A DNA stretch of 64,000 bases, taken from contig CACZGH010000017.1 of NCBI GenBank assembly GCA_902780635.1, forward strand, positions 38,828 to 102,827, in the 5' to 3' direction. Under the pieces are notes generated by a model. That model was given only the letters and a program-made list of their open reading frames with translations. It made no database searches and had not been told where the DNA came from. Source of the stretch: an uncultured Prevotellaceae bacterium. Its GTDB lineage: Bacteria > Bacteroidota > Bacteroidia > Bacteroidales > Bacteroidaceae. The position numbers and the translations under genes were made by a program. Below, piece after piece: positions 35,742 through 45,302 of the stretch (its first letter is position 1; every line of letters starts with the position of its first letter).

Positions 35742-37130
35742 ATGAAAATCAAGAAAAGATGGAAGATTCTGATGACAGCGATGACACTGATTGCCATCAT
35801 GGGTGTTTTTGTAGGAGAGCCTACATTTGAGTGTGACTGGTCTGTGATTTCAGCAGCCGATGTGGGATGGCTGATCACCGCCACCATTTTTGTTTTAATG
35901 ATGACCCCTGGTCTGTCCTTTTTTTATGGTGGTATGGTAGGTGCGAAGAATGTCATTTCCACCATGCTTCAATCATTCATTGCGATGGGTCTGATTTCCA
36001 TTCTCTGGGTCGTCGTTGGTTTCTCCTTGTGCTTTGGCGACGACATATGTGGTGTGATTGGCAATCCGCTGACATTCCCGATGTTTAAAAATGTTGGTGC
36101 TCAGGTATACACCACACCAGCAGGCAACGTGTTGGGCGGCGCCACTATTCCTTTGGCACTTTTTGCACTGTTTCAGATGAAGTTTGCCATCATCACGCCT
36201 TCACTGATCACAGGATCGTTTGCCGAGCGTGTCCGTTTCTCGGCATATATGTTTTTCATGATGTTTTTCTTCTTTTTCATCTATTGTCCACTTGCCCATA
36301 TGACATGGCATCCCGAGGGACTGTTCTGCCGCTGGGGAGTGATCGACTTTGCCGGTGGCATCGTGGTGCATGCCTCATCGGGCGTGGCGGCATTGGCAGG
36401 TGCCATCTTCCTTGGGAGACGCAACTCCACGAAAAGCGAACCCGCCAACATACCATTTGTTTTATTGGGCGCCGCCATGCTTTGGCTGGGATGGTTTGGC
36501 TTCAATGCTGGTTCGTCACTTCATGCCGACGGCCAGGCAGTGAAGGCCTTCCTGAACACAAACACCGCTTCCGCCACCGCTATGATGACATGGATTTTCT
36601 TCGACTGTCTGCGTGGTCGTAAGCCCTCCGCCATGGGAGCCGCGGTGGGTTGTGTCGTTGGCCTTGTGGCCATCACCCCCTCTGCAGGCTATGTCACTGT
36701 GGGGCAGAGTATCTTTATCGCTTTTGTTATCACGCTCATCTGCAACATCACGGTCTATTGGCGTTCGCGGAGCAGCATCGATGATGCGCTTGATGTGTTT
36801 CCCACCCATGGCACTGGTGGTATCTTCGGTACGCTGCTGACGGGCATCTTCATACAGGAAGGACTGATTGCGGGCACCTGGGATGGTTTTGTGGTGTTTC
36901 TCTACCATCTGTTGGCTATCATCATTGTGTTTGTTTACACTTTTGCTGTCAGTTGGCTGGGTTACAAACTGATTGACAGTCTGATACCGATGCGTGTATC
37001 CGCATTCAGCGAAAAGGTGGGTCTGGATTTCTCACAGCATGATGAACATTACGGTCTGGCCCACATCGGAGAACGCGAGTTGGCGGAATATGAGGAACAC
37101 ATCCGCGAGAAGAGTAAAGGAGAATCATAA
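35742..37130 (+). CDS. amt: Ammonium transporter
   Basis: A 462-residue Amt/Mep channel with an N-terminal hydrophobic signal-like segment and about eleven membrane helices. Family motifs include DVGWLITATIFVLMMTPGLSFFYGGMV, ITGSFAERVRF, DFAGGIVVHASSG and WLGWFGFNAGSS; the second pore histidine is in VFPTHGTGGIFG. It takes up ammonium or ammonia when nitrogen is scarce. No GlnK/PII gene is adjacent, unlike in many amt loci. It leads the rightward run amt-pyrG-purF-carAB-asnB. ATG 35742 is preferred to a TTG overlapping the -7 element. Confidence 0.94.
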   Translation: MKIKKRWKILMTAMTLIAIMGVFVGEPTFECDWSVISAADVGWLITATIFVLMMTPGLSFFYGGMVGAKNVISTMLQSFIAMGLISILWVVVGFSLCFGDDICGVIGNPLTFPMFKNVGAQVYTTPAGNVLGGATIPLALFALFQMKFAIITPSLITGSFAERVRFSAYMFFMMFFFFFIYCPLAHMTWHPEGLFCRWGVIDFAGGIVVHASSGVAALAGAIFLGRRNSTKSEPANIPFVLLGAAMLWLGWFGFNAGSSLHADGQAVKAFLNTNTASATAMMTWIFFDCLRGRKPSAMGAAVGCVVGLVAITPSAGYVTVGQSIFIAFVITLICNITVYWRSRSSIDDALDVFPTHGTGGIFGTLLTGIFIQEGLIAGTWDGFVVFLYHLLAIIIVFVYTFAVSWLGYKLIDSLIPMRVSAFSEKVGLDFSQHDEHYGLAHIGERELAEYEEHIREKSKGES

Positions 37131-37161
37131 ACAAGTCGAGCGCAAACTATCAAACAACAAA

Positions 37162-38820
37162 ATGGAGACAAAGTATATTTTTATCACAGGGGGGGTGGCT
37201 TCCTCTTTGGGAAAAGGCATCATCTCGGCATCACTGGGCAAGTTGTTGCAAGCGAGGGGGTATCACATCACGATACAAAAGTTTGACCCCTACATCAACA
37301 TTGACCCTGGAACTCTGAATCCCTATGAGCATGGCGAATGTTATGTGACGGCCGACGGGATGGAAACTGACCTTGACCTAGGGCATTATGAGCGATTCAC
37401 AGGCATCGAGACGACCCGTGACAACAGTGTGACAACAGGCCGCATCTATCTCAGTGTCATCGAGCGGGAGCGACGTGGAGACTATTTAGGCAAAACCATC
37501 CAGGTAGTACCCCACATCACAGACGAGATCAAACGCCGCATCCAGCTGATGGAAAGAAACTGCCAAAAAGACAAGGCATGTCCACTTGACTTTGTGATCA
37601 CAGAGATCGGCGGTACTATCGGTGATATTGAAAGTCAGCCGTTTCTTGAAGCCATTCGTCAGCTACGCTGGGAGTTGGGACCGACAAGAGCACTGAATGT
37701 GCATCTGACCTACGTGCCCTATCTGGCAGCAGCCGGAGAACTGAAGACCAAGCCCACACAGACCAGCGTCAAGCAATTGCAGGGCTTGGGCATCCAACCC
37801 GAAGTGCTGGTGTTGCGGACGGAACACCCATTGAGCGAGGATTTGAGGGCAAAGGTAGCTCACTTTTGTAATGTTGACGTTCAGGCGGTGATTCAGAGTC
37901 AGGACTTACCTAGTATCTACGAAGTGCCTGTGAACATGCTACGGCAAGGGTTGGACGCCATCATCCTGAAAAAGATGGGCATAGAGCCAGGCACGCCTCC
38001 TGAGCTTGGACCCTGGCGTGACTTTCTGGAAAGGAGGAAACGAGCCACGAAGGAAATCAAGATTGCACTGGTTGGCAAGTACGACCTGCAAGACGCTTAC
38101 AAAAGCATCATCGAGAGTCTTGCCCATGCGGGTACCTATCATGACCATCAAGTCAGGACCGTGTTTGTGAACAGCGAGAACATCACCAGCAAAAATGTTG
38201 CCGAACTGCTCAGTCCAATGGCTGGCATCGTGATTTGCCCCGGATTTGGCAGCCGTGGCATCGAGGGTAAAATCATCGCTGCCGAATATGGACGCACCCA
38301 CGACCTTCCCACTTTTGGCATTTGCCTTGGTATGCAGATGATGGTGGTGGAGTTTGCGCGCCATGTGTTAGGGTATCCAGATGCGAACAGCGCCGAGTTT
38401 GCTGCCGACGAACACACGAAATCATCTACCGCACAGCATCATTATCATGTGATCGATCTGATGGAAGAGCAAAAAAGCATCACTCAGATGGGTGGCACCA
38501 TGCGACTGGGTTGTTATGACTGTGAACTCAGCAAAGGCAGTAAGACCTGGGAGGCTTATCATCAAGATGCCATTATCAGAGAGCGGCATCGTCATCGTTA
38601 CGAGTTCAACAATCAGTATCAGGAAGCCTTTGAGAATCATGGAATGAAGTGCGTGGGTATCAACCCTGCCTCTAATCTGGTGGAAATAGTTGAGATACCC
38701 ACACACCGCTGGTACATTGGCACACAATTTCATCCAGAATATTCTTCAACAGTACTGCATCCTCATCCACTGTTTATGTCGTTTATAAAAGCATGTATCG
38801 ATGGAACAACTGAAGCATGA
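37162..38820 (+). CDS. pyrG: CTP synthase
   Basis: A 552-residue enzyme of normal length that aminates UTP to CTP using glutamine nitrogen. The synthetase domain opens with FITGGVASSLGKGIISASLG and contains the ATP and UTP sites (KFDPYINIDPGTLNP, HYERFTG, EIGGTIGDIESQPFLEAIRQ). The C-terminal glutaminase has Cys388 in FGICLGMQMM and the HPEYSS histidine and glutamate. ATG 37162 is chosen because the longer reading overlaps amt. The gap from amt is 31 bp; its last 20 bases overlap the start of purF. Confidence 0.96.
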   Translation: METKYIFITGGVASSLGKGIISASLGKLLQARGYHITIQKFDPYINIDPGTLNPYEHGECYVTADGMETDLDLGHYERFTGIETTRDNSVTTGRIYLSVIERERRGDYLGKTIQVVPHITDEIKRRIQLMERNCQKDKACPLDFVITEIGGTIGDIESQPFLEAIRQLRWELGPTRALNVHLTYVPYLAAAGELKTKPTQTSVKQLQGLGIQPEVLVLRTEHPLSEDLRAKVAHFCNVDVQAVIQSQDLPSIYEVPVNMLRQGLDAIILKKMGIEPGTPPELGPWRDFLERRKRATKEIKIALVGKYDLQDAYKSIIESLAHAGTYHDHQVRTVFVNSENITSKNVAELLSPMAGIVICPGFGSRGIEGKIIAAEYGRTHDLPTFGICLGMQMMVVEFARHVLGYPDANSAEFAADEHTKSSTAQHHYHVIDLMEEQKSITQMGGTMRLGCYDCELSKGSKTWEAYHQDAIIRERHRHRYEFNNQYQEAFENHGMKCVGINPASNLVEIVEIPTHRWYIGTQFHPEYSSTVLHPHPLFMSFIKACIDGTTEA

Positions 38821-40528
38821 ATGCGGCGTGGCGATGATACGTCTGTTGAAGCCACTAGCATATTATCAACAGAAATACGGGACAGACAGGTATGGGCTCA
38901 ACAAACTCTATCTCCTGATGGAGAAACAGCATAACCGCGGTCAGGAAGGAGCCGGTATCGCCTGTGTCAATATGGATGCGCCTCATGGCGAGGAATACAT
39001 GTTTCGTGAGCGGGCCGAGGGGAAGGATGCCATCACAGAGATTTTCAAAAGAGTGGATGGTTCTTTTACCGGACAACTCTATATGGGACATCTGAGATAT
39101 TCAACGACTGACAAAAGAGGTCTGCAATACGTCCACCCCTTCCTGCGGCGCAACAACTGGCGTGCCAAGAACCTCTGTCTGTGTGGCAACTTCAACATGA
39201 CCAACATCGACGAGGTCTTTGAACACCTGACAGAGCAAGGACAGTCGCCCAGAATATATGGCGACTCGTACATCACACTGGAGCTGATGGGGCATCGTCT
39301 TGACCGTGAAGTGGAACGTCTATTCAGTGACGCCAAGTTGAAAGGACTGCATGGCCTTTATATCACACGATATATCGAAGACAACATACAAATAGCGAAT
39401 GTGCTGCGTACCACCATGCCCCATTTTGACGGCGGCTACGTGATGTGCGGTCTGACGGGCTCTGGAGAGATGTTTGCCATGCGAGACCCCTGGGGAATCC
39501 GTCCCGCCTACTACTATCAAGATGACGAAGTGGTGGTCCTTGCCAGTGAGCGGCCTGTGATACAGACGACCTTCAATCTTAACACCAACCAAATACAAGA
39601 ATTGCTCCCTGGACAGTCGCTCATCATCTCTAAAAGTGGCGAGAGGCATCTTGAACAAATACTGCCGGCGAAAAGATACAGTGCTTGTTCGTTTGAAAGG
39701 ATCTATTTCAGCCGAGGTTCAGACCGTGACATCTATCAAGAGCGAAAGCGGCTGGGAGAACAGTTGATGTCAGCCATACAGAAAGCGATCGGTGGAGATC
39801 TTGCACACACCGTGTTTTCGTATATTCCCAACACAGCCGAGGTAGCTTTTTATGGTCTGACCGATGGTTTCAGAAAGCGTTATCCTCATGTGCGTACAGA
39901 AAAAGTGGTATGGAAAGACATCAAACTGCGCACCTTTATCACTGAGGGTACGGAGCGTAATGACCTTGCCGCCCATGTCTATGACATCACTTATGGTTCT
40001 CTGGTTCCCTACGAAGACACGTTGGTCGTCATCGACGACTCCATCGTACGCGGGACGACATTGAGAGAGAGCATTTTCAAGATACTCGACCGTCTGCATC
40101 CACAAAAGATTGTGATGGTCTCAAGTTCGCCTCAAATACGTTATCCTGACTATTATGGCATCGATATGTCACGACTTGAAGAGTTGTGCGCATTTCGCGC
40201 CGCCATCGCTTTGATGATGGAGCGGGGAATGAGAGCGTTGCTGACTGACACCTATTGGGCGTGCAAGAAACAGCCCCAGGCGAAAAATCATGTCAGAGCC
40301 ATCTATGAACCTTTCACCGTGCAGGAAATCAACGACAAAATTGTTGAGATGCTAAGACCAGAAGGCATGGCGGCGCCTGTGGAATTGGTATTTCAAACCA
40401 TTGAGGGATTGCATCAAGCATGTCCTGACCACCCTGGCGACTGGTATTTCACAGGTCGCTATCCCACCCCCGGTGGCATCCGCATGGTGAATCAGGCGTT
40501 TGTGAATTTCTATGAGAAGTTTGGTTAG
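38801..40528 (+). CDS. Amidophosphoribosyltransferase-like protein
   Basis: A 575-residue enzyme with class II glutaminase and phosphoribosyltransferase domains, the architecture of PurF, which makes phosphoribosylamine for purines. Cys8 (HECGVAMIRL) is the candidate glutaminase nucleophile. QHNRGQEGAG and YMGHLRYSTTDKRG are glutaminase motifs; VVIDDSIVRGTTLRESI is the PRPP loop. It is about 80-100 residues longer than ordinary PurF, with an extra C-terminal segment (about 500-575). It may be purF itself or a PurF-like paralogue, so no symbol is given. It overlaps pyrG by 20 bases. Confidence 0.85.
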   Translation: MEQLKHECGVAMIRLLKPLAYYQQKYGTDRYGLNKLYLLMEKQHNRGQEGAGIACVNMDAPHGEEYMFRERAEGKDAITEIFKRVDGSFTGQLYMGHLRYSTTDKRGLQYVHPFLRRNNWRAKNLCLCGNFNMTNIDEVFEHLTEQGQSPRIYGDSYITLELMGHRLDREVERLFSDAKLKGLHGLYITRYIEDNIQIANVLRTTMPHFDGGYVMCGLTGSGEMFAMRDPWGIRPAYYYQDDEVVVLASERPVIQTTFNLNTNQIQELLPGQSLIISKSGERHLEQILPAKRYSACSFERIYFSRGSDRDIYQERKRLGEQLMSAIQKAIGGDLAHTVFSYIPNTAEVAFYGLTDGFRKRYPHVRTEKVVWKDIKLRTFITEGTERNDLAAHVYDITYGSLVPYEDTLVVIDDSIVRGTTLRESIFKILDRLHPQKIVMVSSSPQIRYPDYYGIDMSRLEELCAFRAAIALMMERGMRALLTDTYWACKKQPQAKNHVRAIYEPFTVQEINDKIVEMLRPEGMAAPVELVFQTIEGLHQACPDHPGDWYFTGRYPTPGGIRMVNQAFVNFYEKFG

Positions 40529-40551
40529 GAGATCAGGAGTGGAGGAGTTCA

Positions 40552-40670
40552 GGAGTTCAGACAATACTTTGATGGAGGAGTGAAGGAGTGAAGGAGTTCA
40601 GACAATACTTTGATGGAGGAGTTCTGGAGTGGAGGAGTTCTGGAGTTCAGACAATACTTCGATGGAGGAG
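40552..40670. repeat. Three 29-bp direct repeats between the PurF-like and carAB genes
   Basis: Copies at 40552-40580, 40593-40621 and 40642-40670, the last with one mismatch. Each begins GGAGTTCAGACAATA and ends GATGGAGGAG. Between them are short GGAGT/GAAGG words. The GGAGTTCAGACAATA core also occurs, inverted, in the hairpin at 59.9 kb. The stretch is not translated in any continuous frame I could support. Confidence 0.85.
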
Positions 40671-40716
40671 CAGATGAACTCAAGATTTGAGAGAAAACAA
40701 GAAAGGAATAATAAAG

Positions 40717-43605
40717 ATGATGAGGAAAGCGAAACTGACGCTTGAAGACGGAAGCGTATTTGAAGGCTGGTCGTTTGGCTCAGAGCGAAATGTGAGAGGC
40801 GAGGTGGTTTTCAATACGGCCATGACAGGCTATCCTGAGAGTCTGACCGACCCAAGTTATGCCGGACAGATACTCACATTCACCTATCCCTTGATAGGCA
40901 ATTATGGTGTGCCAACGGTGGATAAGGCGGACAACGGACTTCCCTTGTTGATGGAAAGTGAGCGGATCCATGTGGCCGCCATCCTTGTGGCAGACTACAG
41001 CCCGATGTACTCACATTGGAACGCGCAAGAGTCATTGGCCCAGTGGCTGCGACGTGAAGGCATACCTGCGCTGACTGGAATTGACACACGGCGTCTGACC
41101 ATGCTACTTCGGGAACATGGCGTGATGATGGGAAGGATAGAGATAGAAGGGGCAGCTTGTCTACATGATGACGAGCCTTCCGATTATATGAGCATCAATT
41201 GGGTTGAACAGGTGAGCTGCAAAGAGGTGGTGACTTATCAGCCTTTCGGTGAGAAAAAACATCGTGTGGTGTTGGTGGATTGCGGCGTCAAGGCCAACAT
41301 CATCCGCTGCCTGCTACAGCGTGGCATAGAGGTGGTACGTGTGCCTTGGGACTATGACTTCAACACACTCGATTTTGATGGACTATTCTTGGCAAATGGC
41401 CCTGGCGACCCTGAGCACTGCGGACCTACTGTGGAGCACATCAGCACTTTTCTGAACAGCCATGAGGTCAGGCCTTGTATGGGCATCTGCCTCGGCAATC
41501 AACTGCTGGCAAAGGCTGCAGGAGCCAAGACCTACAAACTGAAATATGGACATCGCAGCCACAACCAACCGGTGCGGCGGGTGGGCACCGACCAGTGTTT
41601 CATCACCTCACAAAACCATGGTTTTGCCGTGGATGACACGACACTGCCTCCTGACTGGGAACCATTGTTTGTGAACATGAACGACCACTCCAATGAAGGC
41701 ATCCGGCATCGGTCGATGCCATGGATGTCGGCACAGTTTCACCCGGAAGCCTGCTCAGGTCCTGTGGACACCGAGTTTTTGTTTGATGAGTTTGTTCAAC
41801 TATTGGAGAAGCGCCAATGTTCCTTTCAACAAGATGATTCTGAAACATCAGAAACCTGTTCGTCAACAATTGGTCTGCCAACCGGTTTTCACACCATCAA
41901 GAAAGTGCTGCTATTGGGCAGTGGAGCCTTGAAAATAGGTCAAGCTGGCGAGTTCGACTATTCAGGTTCGCAAGCATTGAAAGCCTTGAAAGAGGAAGGT
42001 ATCCACACCATCCTTGTCAACCCGAACATCGCCACGGTGCAGACCTCAGAGGCGATTGCATCCTTCAATGGGCAAGATCTTCATGCCGACACCGTGTATT
42101 TCCAACCTGTACAACCCGACTTCGTGCAACATATCATCGAGAAAGAACGGCCTGACGGTATCTTGCTGTCATTTGGCGGACAGACGGCCCTCAACTGTGG
42201 TGTGGAATTATATCGAAGAGGGGTTCTTGATAAATATGGTGTGAAAGTGTTAGGCACCCCCATACAGGCCATCATCGACACCGAAGACCGTGAGTTGTTT
42301 GTGAAGCGTCTCGACGAGATTGGTGTGAAGACCATCAAGAGTCAGGCGTGTGGGAGTATCGAGGAAGTGCAAAGAGCCGCAGCCGAATTGGGCTACCCTG
42401 TCATTCTCCGTGCCGCCTATGCGCTAGGCGGTCTGGGCAGCGGTTTCTGCGATCACGAAGAAGAACTGCTCGCACAAGCGGAAGAAGCCTTTTCTTTCTC
42501 ACCACAGGTATTGGTGGAAAAATCGCTGAGAGGATGGAAAGAAATAGAGTATGAGGTGGTACGCGACCGTTACGACAACTGCATCACCGTCTGCAACATG
42601 GAGAATTTCGACCCATTGGGCATCCATACTGGCGAGAGCATAGTGGTGGCCCCCAGTCAGACGCTGTCTAATGCAGAATACCACTACCTGCGTGCGCTGG
42701 CTATCAAAATCATCCGGCATATCGGCATTGTGGGTGAATGTAATGTGCAGTATGCGCTCGACCCGCAGTCAGAAGACTATCGTGTCATTGAAGTCAATGC
42801 CCGTCTGTCTCGTTCCTCGGCATTAGCTTCCAAGGCAACGGGATATCCATTAGCTTTTGTGGCAGCCAAACTTGGGATAGGATACGGACTCTTCGAACTT
42901 CAGAATTCGGTCACCAAGTCCACTTCGGCCTTTTTTGAGCCGGCACTAGACTATGTGGTGTGCAAGATACCCCGTTGGGATCTTACTAAATTCCACGGTG
43001 TGAACCATCAACTCGGTTCGTCGATGAAAAGTGTGGGCGAGGTGATGGCCATCGGCCGCACCTTTGAGGAAGCCATACAAAAAGGACTGCGCATGATAGG
43101 CCAAGGCATGCATGGCTTTGTGGAGAACAAAGTGCTGCGTGTGGATGACATCCGAGATGCATTGTATCATGCCACAGAAAACCGTGTCTTCGTCATTTCC
43201 AAAGCCATGCAGATGGGGTTCTCCATTGAACAGGTTCACACTCTGACGAAGATAGACCGCTGGTTTCTTTGGAAGCTGAAACATATCATCGATGTGGACT
43301 GCAGTCTGAAAGAGTTGACACCCATCTCTGAATGGATGGAGTTCATGGACTACACCGAATTGCTGGAAACACTTGAGTCACCAGAAATTCTGAACCTCTT
43401 GGGTGAAGCCAAAGTGAAGGGTTTCTCCGACTTCCAGATAGCGCGGGCCATCGGTTTAGAGCACAAGATGAGCATGGAAAAGGCAGGACTGATGGTCAGA
43501 AGGTGGAGAGAGGATCTTGGTATCATGCCCAAGGTCAACCAGATAGACACCCTGGCAGCTGAATATCCCGCCTCAACCAATTACCTATATTTGTCGTACC
43601 AATAA
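40717..43605 (+). CDS. carAB: Carbamoyl-phosphate synthase: small subunit fused to N-terminal half of large subunit
   Basis: A 962-residue fusion. Residues 1 to about 385 are CarA: DGSVFEGWSFGSE, a glutaminase with Cys258 (CMGICLGNQ), and AQFHPEACSGP. After a short linker, from about 391, comes CarB: VLLLGSGALKIGQAGEFDYSG, SFGGQTALNCGVEL, GWKEIEYEVVRDR, ENFDPLGIHTGES and VIEVNARLSRSSALASKATGYP. It ends DTLAAEYPASTNYLYLSYQ, matching the end of the first half of E. coli CarB (about residue 550). The second synthetase half (carbamate phosphorylation) is absent and asnB starts 11 bp on. ATG 40717 and 40720 are both possible; the TTG 30 bases upstream is unlikely. Confidence 0.9.
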   Translation: MMRKAKLTLEDGSVFEGWSFGSERNVRGEVVFNTAMTGYPESLTDPSYAGQILTFTYPLIGNYGVPTVDKADNGLPLLMESERIHVAAILVADYSPMYSHWNAQESLAQWLRREGIPALTGIDTRRLTMLLREHGVMMGRIEIEGAACLHDDEPSDYMSINWVEQVSCKEVVTYQPFGEKKHRVVLVDCGVKANIIRCLLQRGIEVVRVPWDYDFNTLDFDGLFLANGPGDPEHCGPTVEHISTFLNSHEVRPCMGICLGNQLLAKAAGAKTYKLKYGHRSHNQPVRRVGTDQCFITSQNHGFAVDDTTLPPDWEPLFVNMNDHSNEGIRHRSMPWMSAQFHPEACSGPVDTEFLFDEFVQLLEKRQCSFQQDDSETSETCSSTIGLPTGFHTIKKVLLLGSGALKIGQAGEFDYSGSQALKALKEEGIHTILVNPNIATVQTSEAIASFNGQDLHADTVYFQPVQPDFVQHIIEKERPDGILLSFGGQTALNCGVELYRRGVLDKYGVKVLGTPIQAIIDTEDRELFVKRLDEIGVKTIKSQACGSIEEVQRAAAELGYPVILRAAYALGGLGSGFCDHEEELLAQAEEAFSFSPQVLVEKSLRGWKEIEYEVVRDRYDNCITVCNMENFDPLGIHTGESIVVAPSQTLSNAEYHYLRALAIKIIRHIGIVGECNVQYALDPQSEDYRVIEVNARLSRSSALASKATGYPLAFVAAKLGIGYGLFELQNSVTKSTSAFFEPALDYVVCKIPRWDLTKFHGVNHQLGSSMKSVGEVMAIGRTFEEAIQKGLRMIGQGMHGFVENKVLRVDDIRDALYHATENRVFVISKAMQMGFSIEQVHTLTKIDRWFLWKLKHIIDVDCSLKELTPISEWMEFMDYTELLETLESPEILNLLGEAKVKGFSDFQIARAIGLEHKMSMEKAGLMVRRWREDLGIMPKVNQIDTLAAEYPASTNYLYLSYQ

Positions 43606-43616
43606 AAAAGAACAAT

Positions 43617-45284
43617 ATGTGTGGAATCGTAGCAATTCTGAACGTAAAGGAGCAGACACCGTCACTGCGTGAGAAAGCATTGCGCATGAGTCAAAAAATA
43701 CGTCATCGTGGACCTGACTGGAGCGGAATCTACTGCGGCGGGTCATCCATCCTGTCACACGAGCGCCTAAGTATCGTTGACCCCGAGTCAGGTGGTCAGC
43801 CCTTGTATGCCCCCGACCGAAAGCAGGTGCTGGCCGTAAATGGAGAAATCTACAACCATCAGGAGATACGCAAGCAATATGCCGGCAAGTATGATTTTCA
43901 GACAGGCAGCGACTGTGAGGTCATCCTGGCCCTATATCGTGAAAAAGGCATCAACTTTTTGGAGGATCTGAGTGGCATCTTTGCCTTTGTGCTCTACGAT
44001 GAGGAGCGCGATGAGTTTCTGATTGCCCGTGACCCCATCGGTGTGATACCTCTATATATCGGTTACGACAGCGATGGCACCGTCTATGTGGCTTCCGAAC
44101 TGAAAGCCCTTGAAGGGCAATGTGAGCGATACGAGCCGTTTCTTCCCGGACACTATTATTGGAGCAGGACGCCAGGGATGAAAAGATATTATCATCGTGA
44201 CTGGATGAAATATGATGCAGTGAAAGACAACGCCGCCAGTGTCACAGCCATCCACAACGCGCTCCAGGATGCGGTGAGACGACAGCTGATGTCGGATGTG
44301 CCGTATGGCGTGCTGCTCTCAGGGGGTCTTGACTCATCAGTCATTTCAGCCATCGCCGAGAAATACAGCGAGATGCGCATAGAAGACAACTCACAGACCA
44401 AGGCGTATTGGCCACGTCTCCACTCCTTTGCCGTGGGACTGAAAGGCGCGCCAGACTTGGCAAAGGCCAAACTGGTGGCCGACCATATCGGCACTGTCCA
44501 CCATGAGATCAACTATACGATACAGGAGGGTCTTGATGCGATCCGCGATGTCATCTACTTTATCGAGACTTATGATGTGACCACCGTCCGTGCTTCCACG
44601 CCCATGTATCTTCTGGCGAGGGTCATCAAATCGATGGGCATCAAGATGGTTTTATCGGGCGAGGGTGCCGACGAGATTTTTGGCGGTTATCTCTATTTTC
44701 ACAAGGCTCCGTCGGCTCAGGCCTTTCATGAGGAGACGGTTCGCAAACTGAGCAAGCTCCATCAGTACGACTGTCTTCGTGCCAACAAAAGTCTGTCTGC
44801 ATGGGGTGTAGAGGGCCGTGTACCTTTCCTCGACAAAGAGTTTCTTGATGTGGCCATGCGTACCAACCCCGAGGCGAAGATGTGTCCAGGCAAGACCATC
44901 GAAAAACGTATAGTCCGCGAGGCCTTTGCATCCCTGCTGCCCGAAGAAGTGGCATGGCGGCAGAAAGAGCAGTTCAGCGATGGTGTGGGCTATTCATGGA
45001 TAGACACCCTCAAGCAGTTAACCTCCGAAAGTGTCAGCGACGAACAAATGGCTCACGCTGCAGAGCGTTTTCCCATCCATCCGCCAAAAAACAAGGAAGA
45101 ATATTATTATCGCAGCATCTTTGCAGAGCATTTCCCCAGCGACTCCGCTGCCCTAAGTGTACCCAGTGAGGCCAGCGTAGCCTGCTCCACCTCCATCGCC
45201 CTCGAATGGGATGCTGCCTTCAGAAATATGAACGACCCCTCTGGTCGTGCCGTAAAAGGAGTGCATGACCAGGCGTATGAGTGA
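43617..45284 (+). CDS. asnB: Asparagine synthase (glutamine-hydrolysing)
   Basis: A 555-residue AsnB that makes asparagine from aspartate, ATP and glutamine. The glutaminase domain starts MCGIVAILNV with nucleophile Cys2 and continues with RHRGPDWSG and VNGEIYNHQEIR. The synthetase domain has the PP-loop LLSGGLDSSVISAI, and SGEGADEIFGGYLYF, GVEGRVPFLDKEFLD follow. It closes the rightward run, 11 bp after carAB. Length and motifs are normal. Confidence 0.95.
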   Translation: MCGIVAILNVKEQTPSLREKALRMSQKIRHRGPDWSGIYCGGSSILSHERLSIVDPESGGQPLYAPDRKQVLAVNGEIYNHQEIRKQYAGKYDFQTGSDCEVILALYREKGINFLEDLSGIFAFVLYDEERDEFLIARDPIGVIPLYIGYDSDGTVYVASELKALEGQCERYEPFLPGHYYWSRTPGMKRYYHRDWMKYDAVKDNAASVTAIHNALQDAVRRQLMSDVPYGVLLSGGLDSSVISAIAEKYSEMRIEDNSQTKAYWPRLHSFAVGLKGAPDLAKAKLVADHIGTVHHEINYTIQEGLDAIRDVIYFIETYDVTTVRASTPMYLLARVIKSMGIKMVLSGEGADEIFGGYLYFHKAPSAQAFHEETVRKLSKLHQYDCLRANKSLSAWGVEGRVPFLDKEFLDVAMRTNPEAKMCPGKTIEKRIVREAFASLLPEEVAWRQKEQFSDGVGYSWIDTLKQLTSESVSDEQMAHAAERFPIHPPKNKEEYYYRSIFAEHFPSDSAALSVPSEASVACSTSIALEWDAAFRNMNDPSGRAVKGVHDQAYE

Positions 45285-45302
45285 ACGGTCAGAGTAGCCC
45301 CG

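Noticed and set aside
36994-37161. N-terminal extension of pyrG into amt
   Set aside because: CTP synthases start at the KYIFITGGV segment; the ATG at 37162 gives the normal length and avoids overlap with amt.
40687-40716. TTG start for carAB
   Set aside because: CarA homologues start close to the KLTLEDGSVFEG segment; ATG 40717 or 40720 fits and follows an AAGAAAGGA-like site.
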